Shown here: one piece after another, positions 15,022 to 26,759 of the stretch
Position numbering within the stretch: position 1 is the first letter of the stretch
Layout of the letters: each line of letters starts with the position of its first letter
Assembly: GCA_944387895.1 (NCBI GenBank)
Contig: CALXGQ010000002.1
Span: 1 to 61,604 of the forward strand
DNA length: 61,604 nt
Direction of reading: 5' to 3'
DNA from: an uncultured Clostridia bacterium
GTDB taxonomy: Bacteria > Bacillota > Clostridia > Oscillospirales > QAKW01
Made by a program: the position numbers and the translations under genes
Notes under the pieces: generated by a model
Seen by the model: only the letters and a program-made list of their open reading frames with translations
Told to the model about the DNA's origin: nothing
Databases searched by the model: none

Positions 15022-16146
15022 TCAGGAGGAGACCATGCTGCCGAAGCTCTCGATATCGGTGCTCCGGGCAACATATTTCCGGTTGATCCGCAACGGATCC
15101 TCACCGGTCACATAGGTATCGCCGGACATCAGAAGCCCGAATTCATAATATTGGCCGACTGCTTCCACCACGGCGTTGTTGCTGCTGCCGTAGGGATAGC
15201 AGAAAACAAAGGGCTCCTTCCCGGTGATGCGCGCCACCTCCAGCTTGGCGTTCCAAAGCTCCTCCTCCAGCTCCCCGGCGGAAAGCCCGGTCAGTCGCGA
15301 ATGGCTGACGGTATGGCTCTGGAAGGACACCAGCCCGCTGGCAGCCATCTCCCGGATCTGATCCTCATTCAGGTAATTTTCCGTTCCGATGCTGCCGGTA
15401 ATCAGGAAAATCGTCACCTTGACGTTGTATTCCTGAATGATCGGGAACAGCTCGGTATAGTTGTCCTCATAGCCGTCGTCGAAGGTCAGTACCACCGGCT
15501 TTTCCACCCGGTTGGCATAGGGAAGATCCTCGAACCAGAGGGTGGTATATCCGTTGCGCTGCAGCCCCTCCAACTGCTCCCGCAGGGAGGAGGGCGAAAC
15601 GAAAAGCTCCTCGATCCCCCAGCAGTTGTCGCTGACCGCATGATACATCATCACCGGCAGCTCCACCCCCTCCGGGATCTCCTCCGCTTCGGGATAAGAG
15701 GTATAATAGATGCAGTTCGCCTCCTCATCCTCCAGCCGATGGAGATCAAAGCCGGAAAGCAGATCCTCCTCCGGCTGGTACCAGTAGCTGCCGTCGTACA
15801 GCCCGCCGCCGATCGCCCCCAAAGCGCTGCTTCCGCTTTCCTCCACAGTTTTGGTGGTATAGGCCGTGGTGTTGCCGATGGAATCGGTCAGAAAGCATTC
15901 ATGCTCCTCGATCCCCGGCTGAACGTCCAGGCTGCTGTCCATCGCTTCGGCAAACTCGTCCATCCGCAGATAGATTGTTTCCTCTGCCGTATAGCTTTTC
16001 AGATATTTTCCGTTTACATAAAGACCGCCGCTCTCTGCCGGAGCGGTATCATAGACCGGCTGCGCCACCTCCGGCCGGCTGACAGAGCAGCCGGAAAGCA
16101 GCAGGACTGCGATCCCCAGCACCGCGATCAGGTTGTTTTTCTTCAC
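15022..16146 (-). CDS. Polysaccharide deacetylase lipoprotein
   Basis: A 374-residue NodB-type carbohydrate esterase (family 4) anchored outside the membrane as a lipoprotein. I place the start at GTG 16146, giving a signal peptide ending LLLSGC with the lipobox Cys at residue 20; ATG 16155 is possible but sits directly against the ribosome site. Residues 40-90 resemble a small copper-amine-oxidase-N-like domain (VNGKYLKSY...YLRMDEFAEAM). The deacetylase domain shows VVLTFDDGYEDN (catalytic and metal Asp), SFQSHTVSHSRLTGLS (metal His pair) and CYPYGSSN. It probably deacetylates peptidoglycan or another surface glycan. Confidence 0.87.
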   Translation of the reverse strand: MKKNNLIAVLGIAVLLLSGCSVSRPEVAQPVYDTAPAESGGLYVNGKYLKSYTAEETIYLRMDEFAEAMDSSLDVQPGIEEHECFLTDSIGNTTAYTTKTVEESGSSALGAIGGGLYDGSYWYQPEEDLLSGFDLHRLEDEEANCIYYTSYPEAEEIPEGVELPVMMYHAVSDNCWGIEELFVSPSSLREQLEGLQRNGYTTLWFEDLPYANRVEKPVVLTFDDGYEDNYTELFPIIQEYNVKVTIFLITGSIGTENYLNEDQIREMAASGLVSFQSHTVSHSRLTGLSAGELEEELWNAKLEVARITGKEPFVFCYPYGSSNNAVVEAVGQYYEFGLLMSGDTYVTGEDPLRINRKYVARSTDIESFGSMVSS

Positions 16147-16279
16147 GCACCTCATCCTTCCTTTGCGTTTATCTTTTATATCATAACAAATTTCATCCCA
16201 ATATGCAAGGATTCCGGGGATTTTTCCTGCGACAGGGAAAATTTTCTGCACCGGTCCTTTTCGAGAGAGGAGAGGAAGC

Positions 16280-16680
16280 GCTGCCCCAAGAGAGGGGATG
16301 CTGCCGCAAGGGATAGGGTGCCACCGCAAGAAATGATGTGGCGCCGCACGGGATAGGGCGCTGCACCAAAGGAGGGCGCCCTCCCTTTTGGAGGGCGCCG
16401 CGAGAGATAAGGCGGCGAACGGAAGATAAGAACGCAAGCGGCGAAGAACCCGGCGCCGCAAAAAGCGGGCGGTGCTTTCTATTGGCACAGTAAGCAGAAG
16501 GAAAAAGCCGCCAAAACAGGCGACGGGAAGTGCCGCCCAATGGGGGTGGGCGCCGCCGGAAGTGATAGGGTTCCGCCGCAAGGAATAGGGTGCCACCGCA
16601 AGAAATGATGTGCCACCGCGATGGATGGGGCGCTTCTCTAAAGGGGGTGCCGGAAGGAATGAAGTGTTGCCCCAAGGCGC
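16280..16680. repeat. Degenerate 20-bp repeats in a gene-free stretch
   Basis: The stretch from 16147 to 16686 has no convincing gene. It holds two clusters of a degenerate 20-bp unit of the form TGCCACCGCAAGAAATGATG or TGCTGCCGCAAGGGATAGGG, at about 16280-16370 and 16550-16640. A 36-bp block is nearly identical in the two clusters (16304-16340 and 16575-16611). Between them the sequence is GC-rich with no clear structure. Confidence 0.65.
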
Positions 16681-16685
16681 AAAAA

Positions 16686-16726
16686 AGCAGACCCGGAAGG
16701 AATATTCCTTCCGGGTCTGCCGTTTT
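16686..16726 (-). terminator. Strong terminator of the SLH protein gene
   Basis: A 16-bp perfect stem (GCAGACCCGGAAGGAA and its complement, 16687-16720) followed on the minus strand by six T. Plus-strand T run is also present. It lies about 280 bases after the SLH stop codon, so the 16-bp array falls in the 3' untranslated region. Confidence 0.85.
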
Positions 16727-16786
16727 TCTTTTTCTGTTCCCGAAGCGCCACGCTCCGGAGGGTTCTCCGCTCCTTTTGGCACCGAC

Positions 16787-16962
16787 CAGTCACAGACTGG
16801 TTCAGTCATAGACTGGTTCAGTCACAGACCGGGTCAGTCACAGACCGGGTCAGTCACAGACTGGATCCGTCACAGACCGGGTCAGTCATAGACCGGGTCA
16901 GTCACAGACTGGATCAGTCACAGACTGGATCAGTCACAGACTGGATCCGTCACAGACCGATT
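16787..16962. repeat. 16-bp palindromic tandem array, eleven units
   Basis: Eleven units of the form CAGTCACAGACTGGAT at strict 16-base spacing from 16787. Variants are ACA/ATA in the centre, ACTGG/ACCGG, and CAG/CCG at the start. Each holds a short hairpin CAGTC-ACA-GACTG. The array lies between the SLH gene stop and its terminator, so it is probably transcribed. Its core GTCACAGAC is close to the GTCAAAGAC core of the array at 2076. Confidence 0.88.
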
Positions 16963-16999
16963 CGGTTCATCCTCGGGAGCCCCTTATTGCCGCGGCGCT

Positions 17000-19900
17000 T
17001 TAGGCCTGTTTCAGATACCGCGTCAGGATGACGGCGATCTCATTCCGGGTGATCTCCCCTTCGGGGTTCAGCCGATCGCCATCGCCCTCGATCACGCCCT
17101 GATAAACAGCGGTGTAAACAGCGGAAACCGCCCAATCGGCCACGAAGTCCAGATCGGAGAATTCCTTCTCGGCCACCGCCGCGTCGATCGCGGCCTTATT
17201 ATTTTCATAATAGGTATCCACATTGCCTACCAGCGCGTTGGTGAATACCCGGAGAAATTCGCTGCGGGTGGAATTATTATCGCCGTTGAAGACATAGCCG
17301 GTTACGTTTCCTTCCTCGTCGGTGACGCTATAGCCGCCGATCATCCCGGAGCGATAGGCAGCCTTCACATAATTCGCCGCCCAATCCACGATAGTATCCT
17401 GGAAGGGAGTTTTCACATTGCTGTAGAGAGAGCTGTCGATACCCGCGAAGCGCACCAGCATGACTGCCATTTCATAACGGGAAAGCTTGCTTTCGCCGTT
17501 GAAGGCGCCTTTATCGTCGCCCTTCATCACGCCGACTCCGCTTTCGGCCAGATAATCGACATACTCCTCGGCCCAGGCGACCTGCCGATCGGTAAAGGTA
17601 ACTTTCTGGAGCGCCTCTACCTGAATGACATACGCCTTGGTATCCGCATCCTTGCTTGCCTTTGCATACAGCTTGGTGATGCCGGAATCCAGATTGAGGG
17701 TGCCGGTATTGGCGATCAGGAGGTTATAGCCCTGATCAGCATAGAGCTTGACGGTATAACCGTTCATGCCGACGACCTTATAGACCCAGCTTTCGGTATT
17801 CTCCGGAAGCTTCACATAAACGGTGCCGTTCTCGATCCGGTTGCCGTCCAGAACGCCGATGACGCCGTCGTCGACGATCCCGGAGGAACCGCTGCCGCCG
17901 CCCAGCTCCGCCGTCGTATGAATGATCAGCTTGCTCAGGGTGCTGCTCACTCCGTCCTCCGCGGTGATCCGGATCCAGACGGTGGTGGTGGCCTCCGTCA
18001 GGCTCAGGCGGAAGTTCTTGATCTCAGTCTGGCAGGCTTCATCTGCAAAGACCTGTGCTGTTGCTCCATAGGAATAGCTGGGGGAGATCATGAAGAAGTC
18101 CTGCTCAATATTGGCGGTATAAACGCCTTCCTCTGTTTTGGTGGCGTTCTTGATGCCAAGCAGCTCATGATCAGTATTGGCGTTACGGGAGATATCAAAA
18201 TACCAGGTTTCCTGATCCTCACCGTTCTGGGCGGTAATGGTGATGGAATACCGGTTGCTGCCGACCCCAAGGTTCTCAACGGTATAAACGCCTTCGCTTG
18301 CCGTTACCGGCGCGTTATAAACAGGGTCGCGCACCACCACGGTGGCGTTCTCCGAAATGTCAATGGAGAAGCGGAAGGAGGCGGTATCTACCGGAACGGT
18401 GGTGCTCCAGGTGTTGTTGTCGTCCACCGGCTCTGTGGCAGAAGCGCCGGTGTCGGTCAACGTGATCTTCTCGACCGCGGTGCGGTGGTTCTCTCTCCGC
18501 AGTACGCCCAGAGCGTAGGTTTCCGTCTTGCTCGTCGCCGCATCGGTGACGATGATACTGTATTCATAAAGATTTTCCAGCTCTTCCAGATTCAGCGTAA
18601 AGGTATTGGCCCCTTCGGATTCGATCTGGGTTTCTCCCTCCTTGAGCACGGAGGTCGCCCCGGTGGGAACGTCCAGCGTAAAGGTGAAGGCGCTGTCCAG
18701 ATAGTCTACTTCGTATTCAAAGTAGTCCCCATCCCTCTTCTGGGAGAGGGTTTCGGTCGCTTCATCGACGATTCCGTTCAGCGTGGCGCCGGGAAGAGGC
18801 GGCCGCGTTATGGTGATCTGATAATCTTCCGAGGTCCAGCCGTCCATCGAATGGATGGAAACCACATAATAATTGATGCGGTTCGCCGTGCTCAGCGCGG
18901 CGGTGGTTTCCTCCAGCTTATTGAAGGAGGCGTCCGCTTTATAATATTTGACGTAGTTCTTGGCATCGGTATCGCAGGTGGCGGCCACCGCATAACTGTC
19001 GGTTTCCGGCGCTACCGTGACGGAAAGGCTCTTCGCGTCGTCCGGATCTGCTGCCAGATTATCGCCGCTGACGGTAATCGCCGCGGTATTGATGTAGTCG
19101 GAACGGTTGGTGGGATCGCTCTTATCGGTGATATCCAGCCAGACCCACTTATCGTGGTTCTGCGCCGTTCCGGGGATCACCGCGCCCGTCGTATCGGTAT
19201 AGGAATCCAGATACACGTTGCCGGTGGATTCCATCAGGGTGTCCTCATGGGTATTCACGCCGATATTCGGCGTCGCCTGATAGATCTTTCCGCAGAAGGT
19301 GTTGTTCTGGATACAGACGTTGCTGCTGTTCAGCGCATAGGCCGCAGTAGTTCGGATCTCCTGCTGGTTATCGGCCGTAAAGGCATGGGAGGGCAGACCG
19401 GTCGATTTATCGATCTGATACCGGATCTGCAGCACGCTGCGCGGCGTCGTCTGGTTTACTGCCGAGGTGTTGATGAAAAGATTGTCCTCCATCGTCAGCA
19501 GCTCGTTGGTACCGGCCATGGCAATGATGATCGGGGATGTATCGGGAAGCGTCAGCGTTCCATCGCTGGCAATCTTTTCATGATTGTAGAAAACATTGTT
19601 GCTGAAGGTATAGCGGTATTTCTCCGCATTGGTTCCGGCTTCCCTGTTGGAAACCGCGTCGTTGCAGAAATAGAAGATAAGGTCGCTATAGTTCTTATTC
19701 GTATCCTGCATTTCCGTTTTGGCCACGGCGTCGCTATTATAGAAATAGGAATTCTTCATCTCGAAGTTCAGGCCCTGCCACTGCAGCGTTTTTACTTTAT
19801 AAAACGCGGAGGCATAGTTGTCCTTATAGCAGAGGCCGTTGACCTGGATATCGGAGGAATGCCCGGAATACAGACCCAGGTGACGGAAGCCCGTTGCATA

Positions 19901-20728
19901 GCAGTTGGAAATGAAGAGCTTCTTGGTGCAGGCAACGCCGCTGCCGCGGTTCCAGGTACGGAACTGATCGGTATCGTAGGCATAGCCGTCGTTGAAAACG
20001 CAGTTCTGGGCATAGATCTCCCGGGTACCGCTGCCGGCGCCCGTATCGTTGACGACCGCGCCGTAGCCCTGGAACAGAATGCCATCCAGCACATACCGGC
20101 AGGTTTTGCCGGAGGTTGCCGCGATCTCGATCAGGTGCATCGTCTTATCGGAATTGCCGCCGCCGTATTCGGCGTCGAAGTCCATCGATCCGGGCATCCA
20201 CATCCGGGTTTCATTGCCATATTCCTCTGAACCCAGATTGGGAATGACACGGTCGCTGTTCAGCGTCCACGGTTCCGTAGGCTCGCTGCTGACGACGTTC
20301 GGATTGATTCCCGCCTGGGCGCCCAGCAGGATGATGCTGCCGGTCAGGTCGATCTTCGAGGAATAGTTCCCCGCCGTCAGAATCACCGTCGGCATCGAAA
20401 CCATGGCGGTATTGGCTCTGATATAAGCGTCTTCCACGCTGGTTACATGACGGTAGGGATCATAGGTTTCCGTTACGGTTTCCCCTCTGAAATAGAAGGA
20501 TACCGTATTGGTGGCTTCATCTACGTCCCATTCTTCGTCGACAACATATACGCCGGTATTCTCCTGATTCTCTTTTCCGACCAGAGAATCATACTCAACG
20601 GCATAATAGTCCTGCACATTGCCCATGCTTTCGTTCTGATACTCGGCGCTGACTGCCAGCGGGATCATCGTTACCAGCATCAGCACGGAAAGCAACAGAC
20701 TGAGCAGACGTATCGTCTTCTTTGCCAT
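17000..20728 (-). CDS. Large secreted SLH-domain surface protein
   Basis: A 1242-residue exported protein attached to the cell wall. A signal peptide (1-28, KKTIRLLSLLLSVLMLVTMIPLAVSA) is followed by a region of about 60-540 with short strand-turn repeats (KLFISNCYATGFRHLGLYSG, NNVFYNHEKI, MEDNLFINTSA, IQNNTFCG), which looks like a right-handed beta-helix as in pectate lyases and adhesins. About 546-940 hold several cadherin-like beta-sandwich repeats, recognisable by endings such as YEYSIIVTDAA, YSITITAQNG and WIRITAEDG. The last 190 residues are three SLH domains (WAEEYVDYLAESGVGVMKG, WAANYVKAAYRSGMIGG, WAVSAVYTAVYQGVIEG) for binding pyruvylated wall polymer. No catalytic residues could be assigned. 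It has its own promoter region and terminator. Confidence 0.85.
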   Translation of the reverse strand: MAKKTIRLLSLLLSVLMLVTMIPLAVSAEYQNESMGNVQDYYAVEYDSLVGKENQENTGVYVVDEEWDVDEATNTVSFYFRGETVTETYDPYRHVTSVEDAYIRANTAMVSMPTVILTAGNYSSKIDLTGSIILLGAQAGINPNVVSSEPTEPWTLNSDRVIPNLGSEEYGNETRMWMPGSMDFDAEYGGGNSDKTMHLIEIAATSGKTCRYVLDGILFQGYGAVVNDTGAGSGTREIYAQNCVFNDGYAYDTDQFRTWNRGSGVACTKKLFISNCYATGFRHLGLYSGHSSDIQVNGLCYKDNYASAFYKVKTLQWQGLNFEMKNSYFYNSDAVAKTEMQDTNKNYSDLIFYFCNDAVSNREAGTNAEKYRYTFSNNVFYNHEKIASDGTLTLPDTSPIIIAMAGTNELLTMEDNLFINTSAVNQTTPRSVLQIRYQIDKSTGLPSHAFTADNQQEIRTTAAYALNSSNVCIQNNTFCGKIYQATPNIGVNTHEDTLMESTGNVYLDSYTDTTGAVIPGTAQNHDKWVWLDITDKSDPTNRSDYINTAAITVSGDNLAADPDDAKSLSVTVAPETDSYAVAATCDTDAKNYVKYYKADASFNKLEETTAALSTANRINYYVVSIHSMDGWTSEDYQITITRPPLPGATLNGIVDEATETLSQKRDGDYFEYEVDYLDSAFTFTLDVPTGATSVLKEGETQIESEGANTFTLNLEELENLYEYSIIVTDAATSKTETYALGVLRRENHRTAVEKITLTDTGASATEPVDDNNTWSTTVPVDTASFRFSIDISENATVVVRDPVYNAPVTASEGVYTVENLGVGSNRYSITITAQNGEDQETWYFDISRNANTDHELLGIKNATKTEEGVYTANIEQDFFMISPSYSYGATAQVFADEACQTEIKNFRLSLTEATTTVWIRITAEDGVSSTLSKLIIHTTAELGGGSGSSGIVDDGVIGVLDGNRIENGTVYVKLPENTESWVYKVVGMNGYTVKLYADQGYNLLIANTGTLNLDSGITKLYAKASKDADTKAYVIQVEALQKVTFTDRQVAWAEEYVDYLAESGVGVMKGDDKGAFNGESKLSRYEMAVMLVRFAGIDSSLYSNVKTPFQDTIVDWAANYVKAAYRSGMIGGYSVTDEEGNVTGYVFNGDNNSTRSEFLRVFTNALVGNVDTYYENNKAAIDAAVAEKEFSDLDFVADWAVSAVYTAVYQGVIEGDGDRLNPEGEITRNEIAVILTRYLKQA

Positions 20729-20770
20729 GTCTTTGTCCTCCCTTAAGAACAGATATTGATAGATAATAAA

Positions 20771-20847
20771 ATTATAGCAAAATCGCCTTCATTTAGATAG
20801 AACCTTATGTTGCTGATTTTACACATTTTGTGACATATGTTGGTGAT
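20771..20847 (-). promoter_or_regulatory. Promoter of the SLH gene with upstream repeat element
   Basis: On the minus strand the -10 TATAAT (20776-20771) is preceded by ATTTTGC and lacks a good -35. On the plus strand ATGTTGCTGAT (20807-20817) and ATGTTGGTGAT (20837-20847) are direct repeats 30 bases apart. The inner TTATGTT (20805-20811) ends exactly 35 bases upstream of the -10, the same arrangement as before the CotH-dockerin gene. Confidence 0.55.
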
Positions 20848-20899
20848 ACTCACCAATTAATCTTTTCTTATTTGAGTTTCCTTGGAGTTTGTGCTGCTC

Positions 20900-23383
20900 T
20901 CATTCCGAGGCGCCCTCTTCGGCAGGTTCTTCCTCCTCCCGGGCGGCGCCGGCGATATCGATCACCTGGACGCCCTCGTCCAGCCGGACGACCCGGACAC
21001 CCTGGGTGGAGCGGCCGAGCAGCGGGATCTCCTCGGTCTGGGTGCGCAGGATGATGCCGCCGCTTGTTACCAGCAGCAGATCCTCCCCTTCCGCCGCCAT
21101 CCGGACGGCGGCCACCTTGCCGGTTTTATCGGTAATATGGTAGTTGGAGATGCCCTTACCGCCGCGGCTCTGGAGCCGGTATTCCTGCACGGCGGTGCGC
21201 TTTCCATAACCGTTTTCGGTGATGGAAAGCAGCGCGCAGCCCTCCTGCTGGATGCACATCCCGATCAGATGATCCTCCTCGCCGATGCGGACGCCCCGGA
21301 CTCCCCGGGTGACGCGCCCCATCGGCCGGACCTCCTGCTCGGAGAACCGGATCGCCTTGCCTTCATGGGTAGCCAGCAGGATATGATCCGATCCGGTGGT
21401 CAGGCTTACCGCCATCAGATCGTCCCCTTCGTCCAGCAGGATGGCGATCACGCCGGTCTTGCGGATATTGGCGTATTCGGAAAGGGCGGTTTTCTTGACC
21501 GTGCCGTTGCGGGTGGCCATCATCAGATAGCCGTCCTGCTCAAAATTCTCCACCCGAATCATGGCGTTCACCCGCTCTCCGCTCATCAGCGGCAGCAGGT
21601 TGACCACGTTGGTGCCCTTGGCGGTGCGGGAGCTTTCCGGCACCTCATAGCCCTTGAGCTTATAGACCCTGCCCAGGGTGGTGAAGAACAGAATGGTATC
21701 GTGGGTCGAGGCGGCGAAAAGCTCCTTGACCACGTCCTCTTCCTTGGTTTTCATGCCGGTGACCCCCCGGCCGCCCCGGTGCTGGGTCTTATAGGTCCCG
21801 GTCAGCTGGCGCTTGATATAGCCGGCTTCGGTCAGGGTGAAGATGCAATCCTCTACCGGAATCAGATCTTCGTCCTCCAGCCCGACCTCGCCATGCCCGA
21901 TCTCGGTGCGGCGGGCGTCGCCGTACCGCCGGGCGATTTCGGTGAGATCCTCCTTGATGATCTGGGCGACCCGTTCGTCGTGGGCAAGGATATCCTTCAG
22001 ATCGGCGATCTTTTCCACAAGCTCCCGATATTCATTTTCCACCTTTTCCCGCTCCAGGCCGGAGAGCTGCCCCAGCCGCATCTCCACGATCGCCTGGGCC
22101 TGAGGCTCGTCCAGCTCAAAGCGCGCCATCAGCCGCTCCTTGGCGTCGGCGATCTGCCGGGAGCCTCGGATGATGGCAATCACTTCGTCGATATGATCGA
22201 TGGCCTTGATCAGCCCTTCCAGAATATGTGCCCGCGTTTCCGCCTTGCGGATCTCATAGGCGGTGCGCCGCCGGATCACTTCCTTCTGATGGCTCAGATA
22301 TTCCTCCAGCATCTGCTTCAGGGTGAGCACCTTCGGCACGCCGTTGACCAGCGCCAGCATGATGATAGAGCAGGTCGCCTGCATATCGGTGAATTTATAC
22401 AACTGATTCAGGATCACCTGCGGATTGGCCTCCTTTTTCAGCTCCACAACGAACCGCAGGCCGTCCTTATCCGATTCGTCCCGGATATCGGAGATGCCGG
22501 GGATCCGGTCGGTCTTGACCTCCTCGGCGATCTTTTCGATCAGAGCGGATTTCCGGATCATATAGGGGATCTCGGTTACGACGATCTTATAGCGGCCGTC
22601 CTTCCATTCCTCGATCTCCGCCCGGGCGCGGACATAGATCTTGCCGCGGCCGGTGCGGTAGGCCTGCCGGATCCCCGTCCGCCCCATGATGATGGCGCCG
22701 GTGGGGAAATCGGGGCCTTTAATATAGTCCATCAGCTCGTCCACGTCCATTTCCGGCCGGTCCAGCAGGGCGATGGCGCCGTCCACTACCTCCCGCAGGT
22801 TATGGGGCGGGATGTCCGTAGCCATGCCGACGGCAATGCCCGACGAGCCGTTGACCAGCAGGTTCGGGTACCGGGCGGGCAGAACATGGGGCTCCTTGCG
22901 GCTTTCATCGAAATTGGGGTCCCAATCGATGGTATCCTTTTCGATATCCCGCAGCATCTCATTGGAGATTTTCGACATCCGCGCCTCGGTATACCGATAG
23001 GCCGCGGCGGGATCGCCGTCGATGGAGCCGAAGTTGCCGTGGCCTTCCACCAGCGGATAGCGCAGGGAAAAGCTCTGCGCCAGCCGTACCAGCGCGTCGT
23101 AGACCGAAGCGTCGCCGTGGGGATGATAGCGCCCCAGCACGTCGCCCACGCAGGTGGCGGACTTGCGGAAGGGACGGTCGCTGGTCAGATTGTCCTCATA
23201 CATTGCGTAAAGAATCCGGCGGTGGACCGGCTTCAGGCCGTCCCGCACGTCCGGCAGGGCCCGGCCGACGATCACCGACATGGCGTAGTCCAGATAGGAG
23301 TTCTTCATTTCTTTTTCCAGATCGACCGGAACGATAATCTGGTTTTCATAGCTTGCGGTATCATGAATCTCATTTTTTGCCAT
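20900..23383 (-). CDS. gyrA: DNA gyrase subunit A
   Basis: Breakage-reunion subunit of gyrase, which introduces negative supercoils. At 827 residues it has normal length. The active-site Tyr131 lies in AAYRYTEAR. The quinolone-determining region reads [14 protein letters not shown], with Ala92 where Escherichia coli has Ser83; Mycobacterium tuberculosis has Ala at the same place. The coiled-coil tower and exit gate follow. The C-terminal beta-pinwheel begins near residue 500 and contains the GyrA-box [10 protein letters not shown]. The tail is acidic. It lies 15 bases after gyrB in the same operon. No clear terminator follows before the SLH promoter. Confidence 0.97.
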   Translation of the reverse strand: MAKNEIHDTASYENQIIVPVDLEKEMKNSYLDYAMSVIVGRALPDVRDGLKPVHRRILYAMYEDNLTSDRPFRKSATCVGDVLGRYHPHGDASVYDALVRLAQSFSLRYPLVEGHGNFGSIDGDPAAAYRYTEARMSKISNEMLRDIEKDTIDWDPNFDESRKEPHVLPARYPNLLVNGSSGIAVGMATDIPPHNLREVVDGAIALLDRPEMDVDELMDYIKGPDFPTGAIIMGRTGIRQAYRTGRGKIYVRARAEIEEWKDGRYKIVVTEIPYMIRKSALIEKIAEEVKTDRIPGISDIRDESDKDGLRFVVELKKEANPQVILNQLYKFTDMQATCSIIMLALVNGVPKVLTLKQMLEEYLSHQKEVIRRRTAYEIRKAETRAHILEGLIKAIDHIDEVIAIIRGSRQIADAKERLMARFELDEPQAQAIVEMRLGQLSGLEREKVENEYRELVEKIADLKDILAHDERVAQIIKEDLTEIARRYGDARRTEIGHGEVGLEDEDLIPVEDCIFTLTEAGYIKRQLTGTYKTQHRGGRGVTGMKTKEEDVVKELFAASTHDTILFFTTLGRVYKLKGYEVPESSRTAKGTNVVNLLPLMSGERVNAMIRVENFEQDGYLMMATRNGTVKKTALSEYANIRKTGVIAILLDEGDDLMAVSLTTGSDHILLATHEGKAIRFSEQEVRPMGRVTRGVRGVRIGEEDHLIGMCIQQEGCALLSITENGYGKRTAVQEYRLQSRGGKGISNYHITDKTGKVAAVRMAAEGEDLLLVTSGGIILRTQTEEIPLLGRSTQGVRVVRLDEGVQVIDIAGAAREEEEPAEEGASE

Positions 23384-23398
23384 TCTGAAGCACCTCCT

Positions 23399-25327
<1,929 letters not shown>

Positions 25328-25355
25328 TTCATTTCTCCGTTTCTGTTTGTGGATT

Positions 25356-25625
25356 TTATAGATACGATATTTTCCGCAGGAAGCTGCAGCGCTTTAACAG
25401 GGTCTGCGCTGATATCTGCGATATATATACAACAACGTCGTCCCCTTTTCGGTAAAGAATAAAGGACTTCGGCAGATCGGTCGCCACGTTGATGATTTTT
25501 CCTTCCTTTTCCTTTGCGGCAAGAAACAGCCGCGTCTGCCGGGATACGGTGGTATTATCCAGATCAAAGATCCCGATGATTTCGTTTTTTTTGATCAGGG
25601 CGTCCTGCCCCAGATGAAGAAACAT
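25356..25625 (-). CDS. remB: Extracellular matrix regulator RemB-like (DUF370)
   Basis: An 89-residue DUF370 protein, like Bacillus YaaB/RemB, which lies between recF and gyrB there as here. It begins [26 protein letters not shown], with the later strand [26 protein letters not shown]. Family members form small beta-rich DNA-binding rings, and RemA activates biofilm genes; the role of RemB is less clear. The position is the strongest support. The DxD in GIFDLDNTT is also family-typical. Confidence 0.9.
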   Translation of the reverse strand: MFLHLGQDALIKKNEIIGIFDLDNTTVSRQTRLFLAAKEKEGKIINVATDLPKSFILYRKGDDVVVYISQISAQTLLKRCSFLRKISYL

Positions 25626-25643
25626 CTCTTTTTCCTTTCAGAA

Positions 25644-26759
25644 TCAGCCCGGATTTTCCCGGGTCCGGGCGATTTTTCCCTCTTTGATAAAAAATATTTT
25701 TTCCCCTTTTTTGCGGATCTTCCCCAGCTCGCAGGTGGTTAAAACCGTTTGCCGGCCGGCCATCCGCCGGAAGATGAAATTCTGGCGGTGGGCGTCCAGC
25801 TCCGAGAGGATGTCGTCCAGCAGCAAAACCGGCTCCGTGCCCTGCCTGCTGCTGATGGCTTCCGCCTCCGCCAGCTTCATCGCCAGCACCGCCGACCGGA
25901 TCTGCCCCTGGGACGCAAAAAATTTCATGCTCTTGCCCGATAGCAGGATCAGGATATCGTCTTTATGGATCCCGCTCATCGTCTGCCCCATCGCGATGTC
26001 CGTTTCCCGCATTCTGGCCAGCCGCCGGAGAAAAAGCTCCCGATACTCCTCCCGGCCGACGGCGGATTTGGTCAGGGCGTTGAGATAGATCAGCTTCAGC
26101 TTCTCCTCCTTCCGGGCGATGGCGCAGTAAAAATCCCGGGCCCAGCCCGAAAGGGCGGCAATATAGTTCTGCCGGATCTCCGCAATATAAGAGCCGGCCT
26201 CAGCCAGCTTTTCATCCCAGATTTCCAGCATCTCCTCCTGCCTGCGGTCGCTTTGGCACTGGCGCAGCAGCGCATTGCGGTTTTTAAGGATCTTCTGATA
26301 GTTCAGAAGCTGATCGGTATAGTTGAGATCCAGCGAGCAAAGGGCCATATCCAGAAATGCCCGCCGTTTATGGGGCCCTTCCTTGATCAGGTTCAGATGA
26401 TCCGGCGTAAAGAGCACCGATTGAAAACAGCCCAGCAGATCCCGCAGCCGGGAAACCGCCAGCCCGTTATAGCGAAATTCCTTCGGACGACCCTGCCGGA
26501 AGATGATCTTCATCTCCTCATTCCCGGCGCCGTTTTCAAAATTCAGCGTGATCTCCGCTTTTTCCGCGCCGAAGCGGATCAGCTGCTCCTCCTTCAGCAC
26601 CCGGTAGCTTTTCAGGCAGGAACAAAAATAAATGGCTTCCACGCAGTTGGTTTTTCCCTGGGCGTTATGGCCGGCCAGGATATTGATCCCATCGGAAAAG
26701 GTGAAGGTCTCGTTTTCAAAATTTCTGAAATTTTCCAGCTTCAGCGCCTGAATCTTCAT
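25644..26759 (-). CDS. recF: DNA replication and repair protein RecF
   Basis: SMC-like ABC ATPase that helps load RecA at gaps in DNA. At 371 residues it is of normal length. It has Walker A ILAGHNAQGKTNCVEAIYF, the family segment SYRVLKEEQLIRFGAEKAEI, the lid region LFTPDHLNLIKEGPHKRRAFLDM, the signature region FASQGQIRSAVLAMKLAEAE and Walker B PVLLLDDILSELDAHRQ. The ATG overlaps the stop of the S4 gene by four bases, so the two are translationally coupled. The ATPase seems intact. Confidence 0.97.
   Translation of the reverse strand: MKIQALKLENFRNFENETFTFSDGINILAGHNAQGKTNCVEAIYFCSCLKSYRVLKEEQLIRFGAEKAEITLNFENGAGNEEMKIIFRQGRPKEFRYNGLAVSRLRDLLGCFQSVLFTPDHLNLIKEGPHKRRAFLDMALCSLDLNYTDQLLNYQKILKNRNALLRQCQSDRRQEEMLEIWDEKLAEAGSYIAEIRQNYIAALSGWARDFYCAIARKEEKLKLIYLNALTKSAVGREEYRELFLRRLARMRETDIAMGQTMSGIHKDDILILLSGKSMKFFASQGQIRSAVLAMKLAEAEAISSRQGTEPVLLLDDILSELDAHRQNFIFRRMAGRQTVLTTCELGKIRKKGEKIFFIKEGKIARTRENPG

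Noticed and set aside
15007..16356. Long frame opposite the deacetylase gene
   Set aside because: It is the antisense shadow of a clearly conserved lipoprotein deacetylase, with no start signal or motif of its own.
16787..16962. CRISPR array or coding repeat
   Set aside because: Contiguous 16-base units without spacers; the frame through them is short, lacks a start signal and extends past a terminator stem.
17918..20230. 770-residue frame antisense to the SLH gene
   Set aside because: Antisense shadow of a surface protein with signal peptide and SLH domains; composition is typical of a shadow frame.
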